From Paludibacter sp. (GTDB lineage Bacteria; Bacteroidota; Bacteroidia; Bacteroidales; Paludibacteraceae), in contig JANJXE010000036.1 of assembly GCA_024709185.1 (NCBI GenBank), forward strand, positions 1 to 5,130: a DNA stretch of 5,130 nt, given 5' to 3'. Shown here piece by piece: positions 1-5,130 of the stretch. Each line of letters starts with the position of its first letter. The stretch's first letter is position 1. A program made the translations under genes and the position numbers. The notes below the pieces were generated by a model, which saw nothing but the letters and a program-made list of their open reading frames with translations, made no database searches and was not told where the DNA came from.

Positions 1-1
1 A

Positions 2-610
2 ATCTTTGCCGAACTGGAGAAAAACGGCATGGCAGAAAATACCATCGTCGTTTATACTTCCGATCACGGCGATTTTGTAGGCGCACATGGAATGATTGAA
101 AAGGCAGCATTAGGTCACAATGTATACGAGGAAACTCTGCAGGTTCCCATGCTGTTTTACTGGAAAGGAAAGCTACAGGCGGGATATAAAAACAGCGATT
201 TGGTAGGTTTGATAGATTTGTATCCAACTTTGCTGGAACTGGCGGATATACCAAAACCCAAAACCGAATATCCCTTACAGGGTATTTCGTTGGCTAAAAC
301 ACTAACCAGGAAAGTGCCAGTAAAACGGAAATACATAGTTTCCGAAAACTGGAGTCAGGCCACGGTCATCACCAAAGACTATAAACTGGGAATCATGCTC
401 GACCCTACTGTAGCAGCCGCAAAACGCGATTACCGGAGCTTTGGAGATATGCTTTTTGAACGGAAATCCGATCCATTGGAGGTAAACAATGCCATTAATA
501 AGCCTGAACTTCAACCTGTGGTTAATCAACTAAAGCAATATTACGCTGATTTTGAAAAAACAATTTCGGACGAAGGGAAAAAGCAAATGGTAGAAAAAGC
601 ATCGCGCTAA
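2..610 (+). CDS. Sulfatase (S1/alkaline phosphatase superfamily), C-terminal part, 5' truncated by window edge
   Basis: Hydrolyses sulfate esters, probably on a sulfated glycan outside the cytoplasm; the exact substrate cannot be told. The frame is open from base 2, so the ATG at 29 is an internal methionine (IFAELEKNGMAENT is continuous sulfatase sequence). 202 residues are visible. Seen: a beta-strand then TSDHGD (residues 19-24), the Asp-His pair that in S1 sulfatases helps bind the active-site calcium, followed by GAHG and K34, matching the family's SDHG-x-LGEHG-x-K block. Next come YEETLQVPMLFYW (the usual 'E-x-x-x-VP' strand) and LIDLYPTLLELADI, another conserved family segment. The C-terminal subdomain ends in a charged helix. 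The sulfatase signature with the Cys/Ser that becomes formylglycine lies upstream and cannot be checked, nor can a signal peptide. It is convergent with the DUF1080 gene, so is probably not in the same transcript as the other genes here. Sulfatase is well supported; the subfamily is unknown. Confidence 0.93.
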   Translation: MFAELEKNGMAENTIVVYTSDHGDFVGAHGMIEKAALGHNVYEETLQVPMLFYWKGKLQAGYKNSDLVGLIDLYPTLLELADIPKPKTEYPLQGISLAKTLTRKVPVKRKYIVSENWSQATVITKDYKLGIMLDPTVAAAKRDYRSFGDMLFERKSDPLEVNNAINKPELQPVVNQLKQYYADFEKTISDEGKKQMVEKASR

Positions 611-727
611 GTATATTTGCTTTTGTATTCGAATAAAAATAGTATCTGTTTTATTCAATAGTTCTACAATTAAGATACAATAGTATGCTTTAAGTATACA
701 AATCCGATTATGCTATTGATCGTTTGT
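611..727. other. AT-rich convergent gap with overlapping dyad symmetries
   Basis: No gene is visible between the sulfatase stop and the terminator of the opposing gene. Three dyads can be read. GAATAAAA at 631-638 pairs with TTTTATTC at 649-656 (8 bp, 10-nt loop). CAATAGTAT at 678-686 pairs with ATGCTATTG at 710-718 (9 bp with one G-T wobble). A 17-bp near-palindrome GTATGCTTTAAGTATAC fills 683-699 inside the second. The first hairpin could act as a weak end for the sulfatase transcript, but it is all A/T apart from one pair and lacks a separate T-run. Function is not established. Confidence 0.35.
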
Positions 728-766
728 AAAAAAAAAGTCTTCCCTGTGTATTTCCGGGAAGACTTT
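728..766 (-). terminator. Rho-independent terminator of the DUF1080 gene
   Basis: AAAGTCTTCCC at 734-744 and GGGAAGACTTT at 756-766 form a perfect 11-bp stem with an 11-nt loop. Read on the minus strand the stem runs straight into nine T (complement of the A-run 728-736, the last three also in the stem), the standard intrinsic terminator form. It begins 6 nt after the DUF1080 stop codon. On the plus strand the stem is followed only by TTTCTC with the T in the stem itself, so it is mainly a minus-strand terminator, and the plus-strand sulfatase transcript may not stop here efficiently. Confidence 0.9.
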
Positions 767-772
767 CTCAAC

Positions 773-2116
773 TTATAACTCTTTAATTTTTATACTTTTA
801 AACCACACTTCATCTCCGTGGTCCTGCAAGAGGATATTTCCTTCGACGGCATTGCCAAATCCCGGCCAAACCTGGTACTTGCTGTAATTCACCAGGGCCT
901 GCCATAGTTGGGTATTCCGTTCATATTCCACTACTAAGCGATGATTCAGGAAATGCTGCACTTTGTTGCCATTCACCACGATGCGCGCATTATTAAATTC
1001 TGTTTTGCGGAACATTTTTCCTGCCGGAGCCGGAATCAGATCGTAGAGCGAACCGGCTGTGCGATTGCCTTTTACTCCGAGTTTGGCATCGGGATGGTTC
1101 TGGTCGTCGAGAATCTGAAATTCGCACCCAATCGACGAACCGGTGCCTTTGTTGAGTTCGGTATCCACAAAGTATTTAATCCCACTATTGGCTCCTTCAG
1201 TAATTCTGAAATCCACACTCAGTTCAAAGTTTTTGTACTTCTTCGTGGTGACTATATCGCCGCCATTGGTCGATTCTCCGCCATCCGATTTCAGGACTTT
1301 CAGCATGCCGTTTTCGATTTTCCAGCCTCCTTCGGGGAAAGCGGTGAGTTTAGCACCCCGCCAGCCATCTGTTGTTTTTCCGTCCCAAAGCAATTTCCAT
1401 CCTTCACGGGCTTCTCTTTCCGAAATACTGTTATCGATGCAGTTGGCCTGGTAAATTTCCTTCTTCAGTTTGGTCGCATGTTTCGATGGATTTTCGGTGC
1501 AAATACGGATATTTTTCCACTGTACGGTTTTCCCTACCTGTTCGGGATTCGCAATTTGATGCACCTGCAATCCGATAAAACCAGTTGAATTCAAATCGTC
1601 GATAATATCTGCCACGGGTACTCCATTTAGCCAGGTGCGCATGCGGATACCGAGAGCTTCGATACGCACTTTATTCCATTCACCGGCCTTGAATGCGGTT
1701 TTCGATTCCGGATTTCTATCCATCGGATATATCCATCCTCGGCGACCTTCATCGTAAATACCACCGCTCCAGGCACGTGGTGAAGGGTCGATTTCGTACT
1801 GATAACCGTGCACGCGGCCTTTGTTGTATTCCTGCAAACTGTTGCTGCGGAACTGAATGCCGGAATTTAATCCTTCATCCACTTTAAACTCCATTTCGAG
1901 TATAAAATCGCCATAGAGCTTTTCGGTACACAAAAAAGTGTTGGGAGTTTTTAATTTGGAGTGGCCTACAATTGCACCGTCCTGAATCGTATATTCAGCG
2001 GATCCATTTCGCACTATCCATCCTGTAAAATCCTTTCCGTTAAAAAGGTTTTCCCATTTTTGAGAAAAACAAGTCAGAGAAAGGGTTAATAGTAGTGTTA
2101 CAATTACTTGTTTCAT
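773..2116 (-). CDS. Exported tandem DUF1080 protein (3-keto-disaccharide/glycoside hydrolase-like, PF06439 type)
   Basis: 447 residues from the chosen start. Residues 1-19 ([19 protein letters not shown]) form a Sec signal peptide, probably cut after SQ, so the protein should act in the periplasm or outside the cell. Two DUF1080-type beta-sandwich units follow, about 21-207 and 239-447. Shared blocks appear in the same order: [10 protein letters not shown] / [24 protein letters not shown] / [20 protein letters not shown] / GCEFQILDD, a WLNG / FLNH strand, and a closing IGLQ...WKNIRI / ILLQ...WFKSIKI. Family knowledge: some DUF1080 proteins cleave 3-keto-glycosides made by Gfo/Idh/MocA oxidoreductases, and such a gene lies 158 bp upstream in the same direction. 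The two may share a transcript, as I see no convincing terminator or -7 box between them. An ATG at 2155 would add 13 residues and has a Shine-Dalgarno-like site; I prefer 2116 because it gives a standard signal peptide and an A-rich leader. The fold call is firm; the activity is inferred. Confidence 0.9.
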   Translation of the reverse strand: MKQVIVTLLLTLSLTCFSQKWENLFNGKDFTGWIVRNGSAEYTIQDGAIVGHSKLKTPNTFLCTEKLYGDFILEMEFKVDEGLNSGIQFRSNSLQEYNKGRVHGYQYEIDPSPRAWSGGIYDEGRRGWIYPMDRNPESKTAFKAGEWNKVRIEALGIRMRTWLNGVPVADIIDDLNSTGFIGLQVHQIANPEQVGKTVQWKNIRICTENPSKHATKLKKEIYQANCIDNSISEREAREGWKLLWDGKTTDGWRGAKLTAFPEGGWKIENGMLKVLKSDGGESTNGGDIVTTKKYKNFELSVDFRITEGANSGIKYFVDTELNKGTGSSIGCEFQILDDQNHPDAKLGVKGNRTAGSLYDLIPAPAGKMFRKTEFNNARIVVNGNKVQHFLNHRLVVEYERNTQLWQALVNYSKYQVWPGFGNAVEGNILLQDHGDEVWFKSIKIKEL

Positions 2117-2160
2117 TGGTTTATAATTTTTAATGGTTAGATGGAATTTGCGCATTAACT

Positions 2161-2167
2161 TCCACCT
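2161..2167 (-). promoter_or_regulatory. Shine-Dalgarno-like AGGTGGA before the alternative ATG at 2155
   Basis: The minus strand reads AGGTGGA, five bases (AGTTA), then ATG at 2155-2153. The AGGTG part can pair with the 3' end of 16S rRNA. It is the only clear Shine-Dalgarno-like site before any start in this window, and it points to the longer DUF1080 product (13 extra residues, [13 protein letters not shown], before the signal peptide). Bacteroidota mostly start without such a site, and the ATG at 2116 has the typical A/T-rich leader, so this may be chance. Confidence 0.35.
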
Positions 2168-2274
2168 GATGTATATACCTTATTTTTTTTATCGTTGCTT
2201 TTTTTCTTAATTGAGGTAACTTTAGACATTAACAGCTTTCGTCACCTTTCCAAAAGCCTTTTTAAGCTTCTCTT

Positions 2275-3714
2275 CTACAAGCGATAAAACTGTTTCCAGG
2301 CTTTGCGGGGTTTCGCTCCCACCAATAGCTCATTGGCCAGGTTATTGTTCGTAAATTGCTTTTTAACAGGGTCAAAGATCAATTTTGCATTCAACTGTTG
2401 GGCTATTACTCCGAGGCAGAACACCTGACTCAGCGGACCAGCAATTTCGAAGGGCGAGCGGGTTTTTTCCTGTCCTTTACAGGCCAGCAGGAAATTGGCA
2501 AAGTGATTCGAAGGACTCTTCGGTACCACCGGCAGTTTCGGTTGCATCTCCAGCGCTTTTTCTTCCGGGATGATCGACAACGTACTGCCATGACTTCCTC
2601 CTTTAAAAGTCAACTCATTACTGTAAATAATTTTTCCGGGATTGAGCTTCGAAGGCACTAGTTGTCCATTACTTGGAGGTGGGATATTGGGATCGAGATC
2701 CACATTACCATAACCAGCAGGGACCGGTGGCAGATTATCCAGTCCATCGTACCAGGTCACCTCGCAGGGAGGCATATCTTTTCGTGCCGGGAATTTAAAC
2801 TGAATGGTTGATGAATATGGGAAGAAGAACTTGTTGTGGCCCTTGGCATACAGCATATTAATCTCGGTGGGATAACCCAGTTCCAGGAATTCGTGGGCAG
2901 TATCGAGGATGTGTGCTCCCCAATCGCCAAGGGCTCCCATACCGTAGTCGTACCAGCAGCGCCACTGACCGTTCACATAATCCTTGTTATAATCGCGGAA
3001 CTGCTCCGTGCCCAGCCAGGTATCCCAGTCGAGCGTTGCAGGAACAGGTTCGGCACCCGGCATGCTTTTCATGTTCGAGTCGAACTTATGCCAGCGGCGT
3101 GAGTTGTTCATGTGAGCGGTAATGGCAGTAACATCTTTAATAATTCCCGCTTCCTTCCATGCTTTGAACTGGAAATAGTTGGGGTCGGAATGGCCCTGGT
3201 TACACATCTGGGTAACAACACCGTATTTCTTAGCACCCCGCATCATCAGCTCCACTTCGTTGAAGGTATGTGCCATGGGTTTTTCCACAAATACATGTTT
3301 ACCCAGCGACATGGCCAGCATGGTAGCCGGAAAATGGCTGAAGTCGGGTGTAGCGATACTTACCGCATCAATATCTTTTGCCATTTTATCGAACAGCTGA
3401 CGGAAATCGGTAAAGCGGGGCACATCGGGAAATTGATTTATAATTCCCAGGGTATGAGATGCTCCCATATCGGTATCGCACAGCGCTACAACATTGCAAA
3501 GCCCCGTTTTATACAAAGAGTTAATGACTTCCGCTCCGCGGTTACCAATCCCAATACAGGCGATATTCACTTTCTCGTTTGCGTCTATTTTACGGGGTTT
3601 TGGATTTTTAGCCGATAAACTCTCTATCGACAATCCGGCTATAGCAGTGGATGCTGTAAGCACCGACAACTGGCGGAGAAAATCGCGGCGTGATGATGTT
3701 GATTTTAATTCCAT
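2275..3714 (-). CDS. Tat-exported Gfo/Idh/MocA-family oxidoreductase
   Basis: 479 residues. An NAD(P)-dependent sugar dehydrogenase-type protein, probably periplasmic. The N-terminus has a twin-arginine signal: S-R-R-D-F-L with R9 and R10, then a hydrophobic stretch (13-30) and a likely cut near LSA (33-35). Tat export fits a protein that folds around its dinucleotide before transport. A Rossmann domain follows: GIGNRG (55-60), CD at 79-80 ending the second strand, ATPDFSH (121-127) and EKP (144-146), the family's conserved lysine motif. The C-terminal part holds D-W-G-A-H-I-L-D (264-271), matching the conserved D-x-G-x-H-x-x-D block with the likely catalytic histidine H268. A proline-rich stretch (about 322-361) is probably a loop. 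Members of this secreted bacterial subfamily are larger than the roughly 350-residue cytosolic enzymes, as here. The start has an A-rich leader. Likely partner: the downstream DUF1080 protein, which could cleave its 3-keto product. Substrate is unknown, and GH109-like or other redox roles are not excluded. Confidence 0.93.
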   Translation of the reverse strand: MELKSTSSRRDFLRQLSVLTASTAIAGLSIESLSAKNPKPRKIDANEKVNIACIGIGNRGAEVINSLYKTGLCNVVALCDTDMGASHTLGIINQFPDVPRFTDFRQLFDKMAKDIDAVSIATPDFSHFPATMLAMSLGKHVFVEKPMAHTFNEVELMMRGAKKYGVVTQMCNQGHSDPNYFQFKAWKEAGIIKDVTAITAHMNNSRRWHKFDSNMKSMPGAEPVPATLDWDTWLGTEQFRDYNKDYVNGQWRCWYDYGMGALGDWGAHILDTAHEFLELGYPTEINMLYAKGHNKFFFPYSSTIQFKFPARKDMPPCEVTWYDGLDNLPPVPAGYGNVDLDPNIPPPSNGQLVPSKLNPGKIIYSNELTFKGGSHGSTLSIIPEEKALEMQPKLPVVPKSPSNHFANFLLACKGQEKTRSPFEIAGPLSQVFCLGVIAQQLNAKLIFDPVKKQFTNNNLANELLVGAKPRKAWKQFYRL

Positions 3715-3793
3715 ATTTATTTTTATGTCGTTTATATTCTGAATGTTACACTATCATTTTCACAAATCACTTACCTGATAATTTTTCTTGTAG

Positions 3794-3801
3794 CAAATTT
3801 A
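3794..3801 (-). promoter_or_regulatory. Candidate Bacteroidota -7 promoter box (TAAATTTG) for the oxidoreductase gene
   Basis: The minus strand reads TAAATTTG, an exact match to the Bacteroidota -7 consensus TAnnTTTG. It lies 30 bases after the stop of the upstream modular protein and about 80 bases before the oxidoreductase ATG. I see no clear TTG-type -33 element at the usual distance upstream, so the call rests on the -7 box alone. If real, the oxidoreductase and probably the DUF1080 gene can be transcribed separately from the T9SS-secreted protein. Confidence 0.4.
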
Positions 3802-3831
3802 TATTGAATAACCATACTCTGTCACTTCGCT

Positions 3832-5130
3832 CTACCTTTCGACGGCTAATTTCTTTGTAATCGTTTGATTCTCTGCCGCTATCTTCAAAATATACAATCC
3901 TGCACTGAGTTCTTGCACATCAACCTGAAAACCGGAGTCATCAGTATGTTGGAAAATTTCGTTTCGAATTAACTTTCCACTTAAGTCGAAGATAGATACA
4001 TCCACATGATTGGAGAGGATAGTACTGAAACGGATAGTTACATAATCCTTAACCGGATTAGGAAATACAGTAACCGCAGCATCGCCGGACTTTAATTCAT
4101 CCACAGCAGTAAAATCCGTATTGTACACTTCTATACCATCAATGCGGGTGGTGATACTGCCCGATTTGGAGTCGTAAATACGGAACCAGTTGATGGCATT
4201 CAAATCGCAAACTCCCACTTTGGTTGCACTTTTCATCGTCAGATTCACCAGATTCCAACCATTGCTGAGTCCGTCGAGCCGCCAGCTGTATTCATTTTTA
4301 TCGGCTACACCCGCACTGCCCAGTTCAACCCTTACCGGACCACACTTTGTTACATCCGACACATAATACCAGAATCGTAATGCACCATTGTCGACCGTTG
4401 TTCCCGAATGAAATGCAGGAGAAAATACTTTTTTAAATTCGTCGGTGGTACTTCCGGTAAATTCGATGCTGGCTGAACCCTGTTTATGGTCATTGGTACT
4501 AAGCGTCAATGATTGCGAAGAACTCCATCCTGTTAACGAATCACATTCGTCGAGGAACAAGGGACCGGTCACCGTAATAGTTGCCGAAGCTGTTTTTTCA
4601 CCATCGTGAGTGATAGCCCAAATATTGGCTGTGCCCGGATTCACAGCGGTTACTTTTCCTTCACCATTTACAACGGCAGCTTTGGGATTGTCGGTCACCC
4701 AGCTAACTACTTTATTCGAAGCTCCGGCAGGAAGAACTGTTGCCGTAAATTCGTGGTATTCACCTTTTTCGAGGGTATATGCTGCGGGTGAAACACTTAC
4801 TGATTCAACGGGTACAGCTGTAACAGCAGCCCTGGTAAGGTAATTAATTTCCGGAGAACCAGAGACAATGATGAGCCTCACAGTTCCGGTTGTGTTAGCT
4901 GCTGCACTGAATATCGCCAAATCCTTTGTCACCCACAAACCATTTGTTGATGGTAACTCTGTAGTAGCTAAGGTAAAACCTTCCACTTCGAGTCGCACCG
5001 ACGAAGCAGCTGTAGATTTATACCGCAACTGAAATTTCGTATTAGCCGGCAAGGGGATATCGCGCCATTGCAACCATTCGCCTGCCTGCGTGGCAGTTAC
5101 CTGCCAACCTCCACGCAAATCATTGCATTT
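3832..5130 (-). CDS. Modular T9SS-secreted protein, C-terminal part: CBM6-like, Big2, unassigned beta domain, Por sorting domain
   Basis: 432 residues are visible and the frame stays open to the right edge (KCNDLRGGW...), so the N-terminus, and probably any catalytic domain, is missing. The TTG at 5118 is internal. Order: residues 1-103 resemble a CBM6/CBM35-type carbohydrate-binding module (AGEWLQW, then IPLP, LRYKST, STNGLWVTKDL and the VRLIIVSG strand). Residues 108-188 are a Big2 immunoglobulin-like domain (VESVSVSP, TLEKGE, VLPAGASNKVVSW, GKVTAVNPGTANI). Residues 190-338 form a beta-rich domain opening with DECDSLTGW and closing with RIDGIEVYN, perhaps a galactose-binding-like sandwich, not firmly assigned. 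Residues 350-432 are a type A T9SS sorting domain (VFPNPVKDYV, SIFDLSGKLI, LSAGLYILKI, ending KKLAVER). Such proteins cross the outer membrane by the T9SS and are released or anchored on the surface. It probably binds or degrades polysaccharide. It precedes the oxidoreductase on the same strand, 117 bp apart. Confidence 0.9.
   Translation of the reverse strand, partial: KCNDLRGGWQVTATQAGEWLQWRDIPLPANTKFQLRYKSTAASSVRLEVEGFTLATTELPSTNGLWVTKDLAIFSAAANTTGTVRLIIVSGSPEINYLTRAAVTAVPVESVSVSPAAYTLEKGEYHEFTATVLPAGASNKVVSWVTDNPKAAVVNGEGKVTAVNPGTANIWAITHDGEKTASATITVTGPLFLDECDSLTGWSSSQSLTLSTNDHKQGSASIEFTGSTTDEFKKVFSPAFHSGTTVDNGALRFWYYVSDVTKCGPVRVELGSAGVADKNEYSWRLDGLSNGWNLVNLTMKSATKVGVCDLNAINWFRIYDSKSGSITTRIDGIEVYNTDFTAVDELKSGDAAVTVFPNPVKDYVTIRFSTILSNHVDVSIFDLSGKLIRNEIFQHTDDSGFQVDVQELSAGLYILKIAAENQTITKKLAVER

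Noticed and set aside
29..31. ATG at 29 as the sulfatase start
   Set aside because: Codons before it (IFAELEKNG) are typical sulfatase sequence just before the DHG motif, and the catalytic N-terminal half must lie upstream.
941..1588. Long open frame on the plus strand, 215 codons
   Set aside because: It is fully antisense to the well-supported DUF1080 gene, shows no family-like motifs, and its composition is what the reverse complement of a coding region gives.
2183..2205. Two T-runs on the plus strand (2183-2190 and 2199-2205), considered as a terminator after the oxidoreductase or as phased bent DNA
   Set aside because: On the transcribed minus strand they are A-runs, not T-runs, with no GC stem before them, and their centres are about 15-16 bases apart, which is not in helical phase.
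3112..3618. Open frame on the plus strand, 168 codons
   Set aside because: It lies opposite the Rossmann domain of the oxidoreductase, where conserved motifs (GIGNRG, EKP) show the minus strand is the coding one.
5116..5118. TTG as a start for the modular secreted protein
   Set aside because: The frame continues without a stop to the window edge, the position is inside a CBM6-like domain, and no signal peptide follows it.
1..5130. tRNA or rRNA genes, CRISPR arrays, insertion-sequence ends, attachment sites or riboswitches
   Set aside because: No cloverleaf or rRNA-like sequence, no regularly spaced direct repeats, no transposase-like product and no terminal inverted repeats were seen; the non-coding gaps are all under about 165 bases.

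Overview
The window looks like chromosomal DNA of a polysaccharide-degrading member of the Bacteroidota that has a type IX secretion system (T9SS). The reasons are a T9SS-type C-terminal sorting domain on one product, A-rich and mostly Shine-Dalgarno-poor translation starts, a candidate Bacteroidota -7 promoter box (TAnnTTTG), and the gene families present (S1 sulfatase, DUF1080, secreted Gfo/Idh/MocA oxidoreductase). The genus cannot be told from the sequence; members of Bacteroides themselves generally lack the T9SS.

Layout: (a) 2-610, plus strand, is the C-terminal part of a sulfatase whose start lies before the window. (b) 611-772 is an AT-rich convergent gap with several dyads and a clear intrinsic terminator that serves the minus strand. 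(c) 773-2116, minus strand, is an exported protein with two DUF1080 (3-keto-glycoside hydrolase-like) domains in tandem. (d) 2275-3714, minus strand, is a Tat-exported Gfo/Idh/MocA-family oxidoreductase. (e) 3715-3831 is a gap with a candidate promoter. (f) 3832-5130, minus strand, is the C-terminal part of a modular secreted protein: CBM6-like domain, Big2 domain, an unassigned beta-rich domain and a T9SS sorting domain. Its start lies beyond the right edge.

Read in the minus direction the order is modular secreted protein, oxidoreductase, double-DUF1080 protein, terminator. The most coherent reading is a small glycan-use locus. The T9SS protein would act on or bind polysaccharide outside the cell or on its surface, and the sulfatase would remove sulfate esters. 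The oxidoreductase and DUF1080 protein would form an oxidise-then-cleave pair in the periplasm: oxidation at C3 of a sugar gives a 3-keto-glycoside, which DUF1080-family enzymes can cleave. Family assignments rest on motifs read by eye. Substrate and the pathway link are inference. There is no RNA gene, mobile element or CRISPR array that I can support, and I see no strong case for an entirely new system.
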